Of a DNA stretch of 64,000 nucleotides, positions 25,136 through 34,417 are shown piece after piece. The position numbers and the translations under genes were made by a program. The notes below the pieces were generated by a model. The model searched no databases. It saw nothing but the letters and a program-made list of their open reading frames with translations, and had not been told where the DNA came from. Within the stretch, counting starts at the first letter, position 1. Each line of letters opens with the position of its first letter. The stretch is from positions 1-64,000 of the forward strand of contig NZ_CANBCQ010000002.1 of assembly GCF_947367125.1 (NCBI RefSeq), in the 5' to 3' direction. The stretch comes from an uncultured Lactobacillus sp. (GTDB lineage Bacteria; Bacillota; Bacilli; Lactobacillales; Lactobacillaceae).

Positions 25136-26576
25136 TGTCGTCAATTCCTTCTAACGCCTTATTAAGTTCATCAAGTGCATCCCTAATCGCCTTAGACTTG
25201 TCATTCATCTCACTCAAGATATCCTTAAGTGAACGATTATCATGTTCTTCTTCATCGTTCATCCAAGAAATATCAAGACTAGTATTAGGACGCGCCATAA
25301 TTTCATCAATCGTAAACTTGCGCCATCTACCATTAGGATTCTTTTCCTTATCCCAGGTCTCCTTGCGCTTAGAACGATCATCTACGCAGAATAACTTTTC
25401 AAATTCCGTAAAATCTTTGTCATTCAATGGATTACGCTTACCAAATGACCGCATCTGGTGGCGCATATCGTAAATCCAAGTTTCCTTAGTATTATCCTTA
25501 TCACTTTCACCACGTGTAAAGAACAAAACATTAGTCTGCACACCTTGAGCATAGAAAATCCCAGTTGGCAAACGCAAAATTGTATGCAAATTACACTTAT
25601 TCAGCAAGTCTTTTCTAATTGCTTCGCCAGTACTATCAGCAAATAAGACGTTATCTGGTACAACAACTGCGGCTCTAGCCTTACCATCTTTTTTAAGTGA
25701 ATTATAGATAATCTGTAAGAAGTTAAGCTGTTTATTAGATGTTTCGTAAGTTAAGTCATCACGAGTAACTCGCTCGCCACCTTTTTTCGTCCCAAATGGC
25801 GGGTTAGTTAAGACAACATCGAAATTCTTCATCCACTTACCATTAGCAGACAAGGAATCGCCTTGTTCAAGGCGACCATCCATTCCGTGCAAGTATTCGT
25901 TCATGATAGCTAATCGGTGCGTGTTGGGTACTAATTCCATACCAGAGAATGCTTCATGAATTTGAAATCTTTCTTGATCTTCATCTAATGTAGAATACTC
26001 ATCAGTCTGATCTTTCAAATATTGATCTGCAGCAACCATGAAGCCAAAAGTGCCAGCTGCTGGGTCATTGCAACGATCACCGATCTTAGGCTGCGTCATT
26101 TTAACCATCATATTAATCAAAACACGTGGCGTAAAGTATTGACCTGCACCAGACTTAACTTCGTTAGCGTTTTTCTCCATTAATCCTTCGTAAAGATCAC
26201 CTAAGCCCTCTTCACGAGCAGACCACCAATCAAGACCATCAATATCTTTGATAATCTTTTCCAAATTAGCTGGTTCATCGATTGCAGTTGATGCATTAGC
26301 ATAGATGGCATTAATCCGTTCACTTTTAACGATTTCAGGATTACCTAAGTCAAGGAGTAGCTGACGATAGAAGTTCTTAAGCTCTAATCCTTCCTTAGAA
26401 ACAAGATTATCCCAACGACATTTTTCAGGAATATCTTTTTCTTCACCTTGTTCTTTGCTCATCTTTAAGAACAAGATATAAGTTAATTCCGTAATGTAGT
26501 CTTGATAGCTTACCCCATCATCACGTAAGACATTACATTCATTCCACAACTTTTGAACGATTTCTTGATTGTTCAC
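25125..26576 (-). CDS. hsdM: Type I N6-adenine DNA methyltransferase HsdM
   Basis: A 483-residue modification subunit. The N-terminal HsdM helical domain (~5-130) is followed by the SAM-dependent methylase domain, with the motif I region NDPAAGTFGFMVAADQY and the catalytic NPPFG of adenine methylases. It methylates adenine within the target read by HsdS and protects the host. It starts with GTG, after AAAGGAGC, 14 bases past rloB, and overlaps hsdS, so it is part of a rloA-rloB-hsdM-hsdS unit. Confidence 0.95.
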   Translation of the reverse strand: MNNQEIVQKLWNECNVLRDDGVSYQDYITELTYILFLKMSKEQGEEKDIPEKCRWDNLVSKEGLELKNFYRQLLLDLGNPEIVKSERINAIYANASTAIDEPANLEKIIKDIDGLDWWSAREEGLGDLYEGLMEKNANEVKSGAGQYFTPRVLINMMVKMTQPKIGDRCNDPAAGTFGFMVAADQYLKDQTDEYSTLDEDQERFQIHEAFSGMELVPNTHRLAIMNEYLHGMDGRLEQGDSLSANGKWMKNFDVVLTNPPFGTKKGGERVTRDDLTYETSNKQLNFLQIIYNSLKKDGKARAAVVVPDNVLFADSTGEAIRKDLLNKCNLHTILRLPTGIFYAQGVQTNVLFFTRGESDKDNTKETWIYDMRHQMRSFGKRNPLNDKDFTEFEKLFCVDDRSKRKETWDKEKNPNGRWRKFTIDEIMARPNTSLDISWMNDEEEHDNRSLKDILSEMNDKSKAIRDALDELNKALEGIDDSGD

Positions 26577-26590
26577 TTGCTTTTGCTCCT

Positions 26591-27172
26591 TTAAAAATTA
26601 TCTCGTTTGAAGATCTCTGGTAAATATAATTGAATATTAGTAAATGGATCATCATTTATCCAATCATAATTTTTTTGATATAGCTTATCTGCATGATCAA
26701 CTGCATTTTGTACTTTATCAAAAATGTACTCTCGATAACTGTTCCCTTTGAACCGACTATAATCCTGATTAAAATAAGCAGTCTTAGAAAGTTTTTGAAC
26801 TAACTCATCTCTTGTATAAGAACGCGTCACAGGTTCAAAATGCATTAAAATCCAAATTTCGAAATCTATTGAAGAAAACATGATTGCAATACCATTCTTT
26901 TGAGCAAGTGTATCACATTCTCTTAATTCTGCTTTCGAGTGTTCATCTCTATCAAAAGCAACATAGGTTTTATCCAAATGATTATATTTACTAAACTTAA
27001 TGGCTTTTTCAACTAGGCTTCGACCAGATAAATCAGCAGCTACTACCTTTATTTTAATATTTGCCAAACGATATTTTTGTTTAAGCATCGTAAAATACTG
27101 CTTTTCAGATTCACCTTCACATAGAATGCCAATAATTGGATTAGATTTAACCTTGTTTCTCTTTCTTCCCAT
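26591..27172 (-). CDS. rloB: RloB-family TOPRIM-like protein
   Basis: About 193 residues. A TOPRIM-like core is visible: ILCEGESEKQYF with the conserved Glu, AFDRDEHSK with the Asp-X-Asp pair, and the RloB signature DFEIWILMHFEP. RloB ('R-linked ORF') proteins were first seen inside type I restriction loci of Campylobacter; they pair with an ATPase. The likely role is a nuclease effector controlled by the adjacent ATPase, by analogy with other ATPase-TOPRIM defence pairs. I place the start at ATG 27172, preceded by GGGGA; the overlap with rloA is then 26 bases. Confidence 0.82.
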   Translation of the reverse strand: MGRKRNKVKSNPIIGILCEGESEKQYFTMLKQKYRLANIKIKVVAADLSGRSLVEKAIKFSKYNHLDKTYVAFDRDEHSKAELRECDTLAQKNGIAIMFSSIDFEIWILMHFEPVTRSYTRDELVQKLSKTAYFNQDYSRFKGNSYREYIFDKVQNAVDHADKLYQKNYDWINDDPFTNIQLYLPEIFKRDNF

Positions 27173-28454
27173 GCTCATCCCCATATTTTTCATGAATCAT
27201 TTGCAATACATCAAGCAATCCATCTACATCTATCACAGGAACTGCACCGAATTTACCTTGCAAGTATCTCTTAGCAAAGGAAATGTCATGTCGTCCTTTA
27301 TTGCGTGCATCTTCAAAATCAAAGATTGATTTCAAATTGCTGATTCCGTGAAAATCTTTATCTAACAAATAAATTTGATCAATTCTCAGATCGCTGTCTA
27401 ACAACTGAATATCATGAGTAGTGATAATAAACTGATTCAAATTTTCTGTTGAATTAAAAATACGAACTAAAGCAGCTGCAAGTTCAACATGCAATGAATC
27501 ATCAAATTCATCGATTATAATCGTCTTCTCGTTACCATTCATTTGAGCAAGCATCATTGCTAATACTATATAAAATAAACGACGTGTACCAACAGACTCT
27601 TGTGTTAATGGAAGTTCCCCAGAATTAATAACTTCATTTTGATGATAAATCTTGTGAACCGTATATAGTTCTTTAGTTGTTTTAGGATAATCAATATTTA
27701 AATTCTCTACAATCTTTTGTAATTGTGGATTCAACGGATTAGCAGGTACTTCTCTAATTCTAATATCAGAGATATTAAAATCCGCAAAACTTAAGAATGA
27801 GATCATTTCTTTTTTGAGGTATTCATCTTCCATCAAATTTAAAAGTTCGTCAGGGATATTTACTGGATAGCCGCTGCCAATAAAAATCAAATCATTAGCA
27901 AACCATTTATAAATAGCAATGCAGTCTGCATCATTTTCAGATTGTGCTAAATATAAGAACAGAGAATTACTTCTAAGTTTGGGGATGCTTCCTTCTAAAA
28001 GTTTATTAGAAACCTGAACATCATTATCATGTCTAGAGAAGATATTTGTTTCTTTATTACCACTAATTAAAGTTAATGATTCATAAGTAATGTTCTCTCG
28101 ATTATAGCTAAATGAATAATCATAAATTTTGCCATTTAACTCAAGCTTTACTTCAAAATGGGTATCTTCACTTTTTGATTTTTCATCAAATAAAAAAGGA
28201 TAATAATTCAACTTATCTGTTACTGCTTGAGTTGGATGAGTTATTATTCCTTCCATTGTTTGCAAAGCTTGAATTAATTGTGATTTACCTGAACCATTAG
28301 GTCCAAATAGCAAAAGACTTTTTAACAATGATGGCTTTTTATTAGAGAAAGTATTAGTTTCTTTCAATTTACGTAGTCTATTGCCCGTTTCTGCAGACAA
28401 AGTAGTGCTTTCCTTAAAAGAAGCGTAATTCTTAACAGTGAATTCAATTAACAT
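27147..28454 (-). CDS. rloA: RloA-type ABC/AAA ATPase
   Basis: A 435-residue ATPase of the AAA_15/AAA_21 SMC-like class: Walker A LLFGPNGSGKSQLI (~47-60), signature-like ESVGTRRLF, Walker B KTIIIDEFDDSLH and switch His ITTHD. No coiled-coil arm of SMC length is present. With RloB it forms a two-gene ATPase-TOPRIM module embedded in the restriction operon; in analogous defence pairs the ATPase senses infection and releases a nuclease. GGAGGGC lies seven bases before the ATG, and a promoter with the island's shared element lies upstream (28478-28506). Confidence 0.85.
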   Translation of the reverse strand: MLIEFTVKNYASFKESTTLSAETGNRLRKLKETNTFSNKKPSLLKSLLLFGPNGSGKSQLIQALQTMEGIITHPTQAVTDKLNYYPFLFDEKSKSEDTHFEVKLELNGKIYDYSFSYNRENITYESLTLISGNKETNIFSRHDNDVQVSNKLLEGSIPKLRSNSLFLYLAQSENDADCIAIYKWFANDLIFIGSGYPVNIPDELLNLMEDEYLKKEMISFLSFADFNISDIRIREVPANPLNPQLQKIVENLNIDYPKTTKELYTVHKIYHQNEVINSGELPLTQESVGTRRLFYIVLAMMLAQMNGNEKTIIIDEFDDSLHVELAAALVRIFNSTENLNQFIITTHDIQLLDSDLRIDQIYLLDKDFHGISNLKSIFDFEDARNKGRHDISFAKRYLQGKFGAVPVIDVDGLLDVLQMIHEKYGDEHGKKEKQG

Positions 28455-28477
28455 GTTGTGCCCTCCGTGTTACTTTA

Positions 28478-28506
28478 AGTTTAGCACACGCTCATTTTAA
28501 TCACAA
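28478..28506 (-). promoter_or_regulatory. Promoter of the rloA-rloB-hsdM-hsdS unit with shared element
   Basis: On the minus strand TTGTGA (28506-28501), a 17-base spacer and TAAACT (28483-28478). The -35 box belongs to TTGTGATTAAA, which recurs exactly upstream of hsdR (32641-32631). ATCAC/GTGAT half-sites surround it. Confidence 0.5.
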
Positions 28507-28523
28507 CTTTTCGTGATCAAAAT

Positions 28524-28547
28524 AAAAATGCCGTTTAAGGCATTTTT
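28524..28547 (-). terminator. Intrinsic terminator of the hsdR-CPBP unit
   Basis: AAAAATGCC and GGCATTTTT form a nine-pair stem with a six-base loop directly after the CPBP stop, splitting the island into two transcription units. Confidence 0.8.
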
Positions 28548-29336
28548 CTAATTCAATCTCTCTTTTAAACAATGATGATGATACGCCCAAATAGTTAGTA
28601 GTGATATTCCACTAATCCAAATAAAAATGACGATAATACTTGACCACGGTGCTAACGCGTCCCCAGTCAACACAACTGGCGATATATCAAAGGCAATATG
28701 CATAATGACAGAAGGCCACATATTATTTGTCAATATTCTTATTGTACAGAACATCAATCCCATAGCGGTCACTACTATTACCTGTTGAGCGGTTACTGTA
28801 AAAGTTTGTCTAATTAAGTTTATAAAATGGAGTAACCCAAAACACAATGAACTCAAAATTGCTGGCAAAATCAAAACATAGCGTTGCTTAACAAATAATT
28901 TAGTAAAAATATTAAACAGGAGGTCGCGGAACAAAAATTCTTCACACAGACCTGCCGCAATTGCTGATAAGAAAATAGTCACCATTGTGAATAGTGGCTG
29001 ATGCGCAGTTTCAATCCATTGGCTAACTTTTCCATAATAAATAATGATCACTGATAAAGTGAAGAAAAATGTAAGCCAAAGTACTTTTCCTTGTTTAATT
29101 CTCCGAACAAAGATTCCAAAACTTTTCCCTGCAAAGATATTAGCGAAATGAGCACAAATTAATGAAATGATTAATCCGATAACCGCTAACAGTAATTCGC
29201 CATTATTACTTTTAAAAAAAGCAACATTTAAGAAAATTATATTTCTAAAAGAATAGATTACCGTTAAGACAATAAAAGCAATCGTCATCTGCGGTATTGA
29301 ATATTTGTTTTTAGTGACTTCTAAATTATCTTCCAT
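28548..29336 (-). CDS. CPBP-family intramembrane protease (CAAX/Abi)
   Basis: A 262-residue protein with about seven membrane helices and the family's motifs: EEFLFRDLLF (paired Glu and Arg), SLCFGLLHF (His) and a later conserved His in SVIMHIAFD. Members include prenyl-protein proteases and bacteriocin self-immunity proteins. It lies 20 bases after hsdR in the same direction and ends in a terminator, so it is cotranscribed with the restriction subunit; whether it acts in defence or is a passenger cannot be told. Confidence 0.85.
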   Translation of the reverse strand: MEDNLEVTKNKYSIPQMTIAFIVLTVIYSFRNIIFLNVAFFKSNNGELLLAVIGLIISLICAHFANIFAGKSFGIFVRRIKQGKVLWLTFFFTLSVIIIYYGKVSQWIETAHQPLFTMVTIFLSAIAAGLCEEFLFRDLLFNIFTKLFVKQRYVLILPAILSSLCFGLLHFINLIRQTFTVTAQQVIVVTAMGLMFCTIRILTNNMWPSVIMHIAFDISPVVLTGDALAPWSSIIVIFIWISGISLLTIWAYHHHCLKERLN

Positions 29337-29356
29337 CTTTTTGCACTATACTCCCT

Positions 29357-32300
29357 TTAAACATATAAATTTTCATTCAAAACATAAATAATCTGATCGG
29401 CGTTCTCTGGGAAGATCTTCTTAATCTGTTTGTAGCCGCCATGCCGTTTGAAAAAGTAGTTATCATCAAAGGCCTTTTCTGCATTAGGACCTAATACTGT
29501 TGACGACAATAATTGATTCTCTATGCGTTTTAACCATTTCTTCTGCGGAATAGTCCAATCAGCTAAACCATAAACTTTTTGCATGGCATTATGAATTCTA
29601 ACATCATGATCCACCAACTCAGATCCAGCCGCAGCTTGTCTAATGAAGCTAATAATATCGGCAGTGGTCTGAACATGGTTAACGTTTTTCCATGCACTTT
29701 GCAAATCATTTTCTTTAAAGCCATTTTGCTCTAGCTTAAGTTTAATATTTTTGAGTTCATCAAAAGTTAAATCCTTCGGTCTAGTAGCTACAACTTGTAA
29801 GGCTGGAATAGTATTGACGTTTTCCTTAACGAATTTATTGAAGTTTTCAATATAATCCGCTGGTTTTTGATTGCCATGCCCATAACCTCGACTTACATTA
29901 ACTACTTTGTCTACTGCGTCAGATATTATTTGCTTGGATTTGACTGGGCTAATGTGGTCTAACTGCTCAAACTTAGGCCATTGCTGTAAAAAATGGGCCT
30001 TATCTAATTTACTTAATTCACGCGCCCACTGATCAATCGACTTAATTTCAGCTAAACGTTGAAACTCATTGCGTCTAGTATCATCCAGGCGCTTAATTTT
30101 CCGTTCCACTGCACCGGCCATATCTACTTGATATTGCGCTGAATCTTCATTGGTTTCAAAAAAATCATCCTTATGGTTCAAGAAATAATGAACATTATGA
30201 CCTGGTTGTTTAACAACCGGCTTCATATTCGTTACTTTGTTCATTGCTTCATAGATTCCAACTGCATCATAAATATTGAACTTTGATTTATTAATCTCAG
30301 GACAAAGTCTAGTTGCACGACCAAGCATTTGTTCATACAAAATTCTTGATTGAACCCGTCTCAAGAAGACGATATTAGTAATCTGTGGTACATCAACCCC
30401 AGTAGTTAGCAGATCAACAGTTACTGCAATATTAGGGTTCACTTCATTTTTGAAGTTTTTAATTTCTTGGTTAGGATGGCGAATTGAACCAGTAATCTTT
30501 TCAATCGCATCATCATCAACTGGATTACCAGCCTTTTTGAAAGATTGCTTGAGTAAATCAACTACCATATCTGCGTGAGCATCAGTTGCCGCAAAGATTA
30601 AAGTTTTACCTAAATCAGGATCATTAGGATCTAAATATTTTTCAGCCAATTCATCACAGACTACTTGATTAAAACTACGCGTAATTACCCGATGATTAAA
30701 GTCTTTAACATCAAAGTCCATATTATCTGGTAATTTTTCTTTATCAATTGTTTGTTCATCTTGATTGAAGAAAGAGGCTTCTGCACCCTTTTTAAAATGA
30801 ATCCCTTCTTGAGAAAGCTGCGTTTTAATTATTACTGGTGCATCATGATCAACCAAGTAACCATCAAGAACTGCTTGTTGATAGCTATAAGAATATACTG
30901 GATCACCAAAAATATCGATAGTTTGCAAAGCTGGTGTAGCTGTCATACCAATTGCAGTAGCGTCAAAATAATCAACTACTCGACGATACTGACTAACATA
31001 ATCTTCCTGACTATAGAATTGATATTCTTTATCACTCAATTCCTTATCTTCAGCATAGCCACGGTGGGCTTCATCAACGATAATAAAGTCATATTGTCCA
31101 ACAGATGGTTTATCATCATTTTTTTCAGTAAAGAAAAGACGCTTGATCATTCCCTGAACCGTTGCAATTTGAATTTTAGTAGAAACTTCAGGTGCTTTAT
31201 CGCTCAATTCTTTTATGCCATAAATGGAAGCAATCGACATAGTACCGATCTTATTATCTTTAATTGCATTAGCAGTTTGCCGACCAAGAGAATTACGATC
31301 AACTAAATAAAGAATTCGCCTAGCCCTCTTATGTTTCAACAATCGATACATTAAGGCAATAGCTGTTCTAGTTTTACCAGTTCCTGTGGCCATTGCTAGA
31401 AGGATACGTTTTTTCCCCTCTTTAATAGCAGTTTCCATTGCTTTAATTGCATCAGTTTGATATTCACGATCTGCAAAATCAGGAAAATCTTGATCGTCTA
31501 TCAAGTCTCGGTTTGCTTCTTCTTTATTCTTAGCAGAAAGCTTTAAAGACAAATCGTCAGGTTTATGGAATTCTTCCAGAGCATATGCACTTTCTTTAGG
31601 ATTACGTGCATCCCAGAACCAAATACCAGACTTTTCTTTATATTGTTTAAGATATGGACGACCATTTGCAGTATAAATAAATGGAACTTTGTAATTACCC
31701 ATTTCATTTGCAACAAGACGATAATCTGACCTAAAAGGTACTTCCTTTGCATATTCTTTAGGCTGAGCCATCTGTCCTGCAATGTCTTGATCCCATTTTT
31801 TTGCTTCGACAATTCCGTAGAACTCCAAGCCTTTGAATAATGCATAATCTGCTCTTTGTCCATCTGGTAAAACCCATTCAGCAATTGCCATATTATGACC
31901 TTTTTGCGGCTCAGTTTTTTGAGTCCAATTATTCAATTTTTGAGAATCTACTTCCCAGCCTGCATCTCGCAATTGTTGATCAATTAACTGACGTGTTTCT
32001 GCTTCAGTTAGCTCATGCTTTTTAGCAAATTGAACGTTAATATTTCGTCTGCGTTCACGCTCTTCAGGAGAAACTATAACTTCTTGCACCCTATTTTGTT
32101 GTAACTGCTTAATCTTTTCTTCCAGAGCCTTAATTTTATCTTCTTGAGTTTTAATTAAAGCTTTTTGGTCTTGTGGTTCAACATAATCTGCAACTTCATC
32201 AAGAGAATAAACTTCTAAAAACCATTTCCATACCAAATAAGCACTCTGATCAATTTCAAGTGCAATCTTTTTGGTAGCAATAAAATGATCATCATGAGCT

Positions 32301-32575
32301 GCCTTATTACGTCTTAACCTGATCAAATTAAGAGCATTCAAAACAGTAGGTGGATATTCATTCTTAGAATATGCCATTTTTTCAATTCGTTGTTTTTGAT
32401 TCAGATCCCAATCGCCTAAATCATCTAAGTGCATGATTTCTTTAGTTAATTGCTCGCCGAAAGTACCAAAAACAGTCAAACTACTTCTAGGATCAGAATA
32501 AATTAGACTCTCTGCACTAGAAGCTAGTTTGGCGTATTCTTGGTAATCTTTTTGTGAAGTTTCAAAATTAGACAT
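29357..32575 (-). CDS. hsdR: Type I restriction endonuclease subunit HsdR
   Basis: At 1072 residues: a DUF4145-like N-terminal domain (~1-130), an endonuclease domain (~180-340, with ADYALFKG and GIVEAKKW giving the D...ExK motif), then helicase motifs ATGTGKTRTAIAL, DEAHRGY, MTATP and the motif VI-type QMLGRATR, and a C-terminal coupling region. It translocates DNA and cuts unmethylated targets together with HsdM and HsdS. It is first in its unit; promoter at 32612-32641. The physical separation of hsdR from hsdMS by rloAB is typical of R-linked cargo. Confidence 0.94.
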   Translation of the reverse strand: MSNFETSQKDYQEYAKLASSAESLIYSDPRSSLTVFGTFGEQLTKEIMHLDDLGDWDLNQKQRIEKMAYSKNEYPPTVLNALNLIRLRRNKAAHDDHFIATKKIALEIDQSAYLVWKWFLEVYSLDEVADYVEPQDQKALIKTQEDKIKALEEKIKQLQQNRVQEVIVSPEERERRRNINVQFAKKHELTEAETRQLIDQQLRDAGWEVDSQKLNNWTQKTEPQKGHNMAIAEWVLPDGQRADYALFKGLEFYGIVEAKKWDQDIAGQMAQPKEYAKEVPFRSDYRLVANEMGNYKVPFIYTANGRPYLKQYKEKSGIWFWDARNPKESAYALEEFHKPDDLSLKLSAKNKEEANRDLIDDQDFPDFADREYQTDAIKAMETAIKEGKKRILLAMATGTGKTRTAIALMYRLLKHKRARRILYLVDRNSLGRQTANAIKDNKIGTMSIASIYGIKELSDKAPEVSTKIQIATVQGMIKRLFFTEKNDDKPSVGQYDFIIVDEAHRGYAEDKELSDKEYQFYSQEDYVSQYRRVVDYFDATAIGMTATPALQTIDIFGDPVYSYSYQQAVLDGYLVDHDAPVIIKTQLSQEGIHFKKGAEASFFNQDEQTIDKEKLPDNMDFDVKDFNHRVITRSFNQVVCDELAEKYLDPNDPDLGKTLIFAATDAHADMVVDLLKQSFKKAGNPVDDDAIEKITGSIRHPNQEIKNFKNEVNPNIAVTVDLLTTGVDVPQITNIVFLRRVQSRILYEQMLGRATRLCPEINKSKFNIYDAVGIYEAMNKVTNMKPVVKQPGHNVHYFLNHKDDFFETNEDSAQYQVDMAGAVERKIKRLDDTRRNEFQRLAEIKSIDQWARELSKLDKAHFLQQWPKFEQLDHISPVKSKQIISDAVDKVVNVSRGYGHGNQKPADYIENFNKFVKENVNTIPALQVVATRPKDLTFDELKNIKLKLEQNGFKENDLQSAWKNVNHVQTTADIISFIRQAAAGSELVDHDVRIHNAMQKVYGLADWTIPQKKWLKRIENQLLSSTVLGPNAEKAFDDNYFFKRHGGYKQIKKIFPENADQIIYVLNENLYV

Positions 32576-32611
32576 TACTTTTCCTCTAATAAATTAAGTC
32601 AATATAACTTT

Positions 32612-32641
32612 ATTTTACTCCGAAGCTTTGTTTAATCACAA
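32612..32641 (-). promoter_or_regulatory. Promoter of hsdR with the island's shared element
   Basis: TTGTGA (32641-32636) followed by an 18-base spacer and TAAAAT (32617-32612) on the minus strand. The -35 lies inside TTGTGATTAAA, identical to the element before rloA. Confidence 0.5.
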
Positions 32642-32758
32642 GTAGTCCAAATACAAAAAGGGGCATCAATATAGCGCATCCCCTCAATATTTTTTTCAAA
32701 ATCTTTTTCTAAAACTATGCTAAATCGAAAATAATTTATTTTTATAAGGACTATTTTA

Positions 32759-34352
32759 ATGAAAAAGATAAAACTCATCTCCCTAATAGTTGGATTTTTT
32801 GCGCTCTTTATTTTCGGCAATATCACTCAACCTGTTGTTCATGCAGATGTAAAATATAAAATAAACAAGGTAAACGTTAATGCTACTGTTAATAAAAACG
32901 GCTCTTTATCTATCAAACGTACTATTTACTATAAATTTAACAGTATAGCCAATGGAGTTTATTACCAGCAAAATTTGAATTCTGACCAGAAATTAATCAA
33001 GCCTGAAGTTCATATATCATTTGCTTCAGATCCACACACCGATTTCAAGCTAGATAAAACAAATTCTGAAGTAGATTTTCCCTATAAACTTTCAAATACC
33101 AAAGAGGGTTATCGCTTTAAAGTTTTTGTGCCAATTATTGATGGCAATAAATTAAAAGTCACCTATTCTTATATAATTACTAACGCCGTCATTAATTGGC
33201 ATGATATAGCAGAATTAAATTACAAAATTATCGGTAATGGCTGGAAAACTGAACTTAAACATACTAAAGTTACAATTAATTTCAAAAAGCAAAATATTTC
33301 CAAATTAAAAGTCTGGGCACACGGCCCTAGTTCCAGTTACACCAAAGTCAATCGTAAAAAAGGACAAATGATTCTAACAGCCAATAATGTCCCTGGTGAT
33401 ATGGGAGTAGAAGTTCATACAATCTTTTCCCCATCTGTCACTCGCTTGAATAAAAATATTCGTCATTCTAATCATTTTTTCTCCAGGAAAAAGAACTGTT
33501 AGCTCAAACAAAACGCGCACAGAAACGAAAGAAGATACTGAAGCAGACTATTTCAATTAGTTCGCTAGTTATAGGTATTATCCCCTGTCTCTTTATCTTT
33601 AGGAAATTATTTTTTAGCGAACGTAGTGGTACCATGCCACGACGTACATCTAAATCACCTCATAATTATGAAATTCCTGACGTAGATCCAGTTACTGCAC
33701 AAGTACTAGATACTGGAGAATATCTAAATAATAAAGCGTTTCCTGCTTATTTGATGTATTTAGCAGGAAAAAAACGTATCACAATTACCAAAGTTGAAAA
33801 TTCTAATTATAAGATTGAATTAGTTGATCCTACAGTAAAAGAAGAATCAAGATTCATTAAAGAAATGTTTGATATTGTAGGCAACGAAGAATCTTTTACA
33901 ACTCAAGACCTAAGAGATTACTATTTATCTCATGACTCTTTTAAATTGGAAAGAAGAAATGTATAATCAATCAAGGATTCATTAGCAAAAAGCTTAAAGC
34001 CAATTACGACGGCATCCGCTTCAAATCAGTTTTACTAAATATCTTACTGTTTATGCTAGTCCCTATATCCTTATTTATAATCAAAGCTGATTCATATATT
34101 TCAGTTACAATTACCACTTTATTTTTAATCAATATTGTTGGTAGACGAATCCATAAAAAACGTAATTGTACTTACACTAAAAAAGGAGCTAAAAAGACCG
34201 AAAAAATACGTGGGTTTAAAAAGATGTTAGCTGATATTGGTAACTTTGGGGCAAGTGACTCTGGTAGCTTTTCAAGTGGAGATTCTGGTGGCTTTGGCGA
34301 TGGTTCTGGAGGAGGAGCATTTAGCACCTTAACTATTACTAATAATGATTAA
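32759..34352 (+). pseudogene. Frameshifted DUF2207 membrane protein
   Basis: Three successive frames make up one DUF2207 protein. The first (to ~33480) has a signal peptide ending near VHADV and the extracellular beta domain with IKRTIYYKF and ELNYKIIGNGW. The frame is lost in a T-run at about 33474-33482 and continues through a membrane helix (SLVIGIIPCLFIF) and PDVDPVTAQVLDTGEY. A second shift near 33955 leads to a further helix pair and a Gly/Ser-rich tail (34230-34330). Family members run about 550-600 residues and are of unknown function. Everything is present except the two frames, so the damage looks recent or is a phase switch in the T-run. Confidence 0.82.
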
Positions 34353-34401
34353 AAAATAAGAATTTGCCCCAATTACGTTTGAAGCAAATTCTTATTTTTT
34401 T
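34351..34401. terminator. Strong bidirectional terminator
   Basis: AAAAAATAAGAATTTG and CAAATTCTTATTTTTT are perfect complements with a loop of 17-18 bases, between the DUF2207 remnant and the convergent lipoprotein gene. Confidence 0.9.
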
Positions 34402-34417
34402 ATTTATAGTCTTACTT

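Noticed and set aside
32645..32690. Hairpin with GGGG/CCCC arms as a terminator before hsdR
   Set aside because: Only four or five pairs are continuous and no gene on that strand ends before it.
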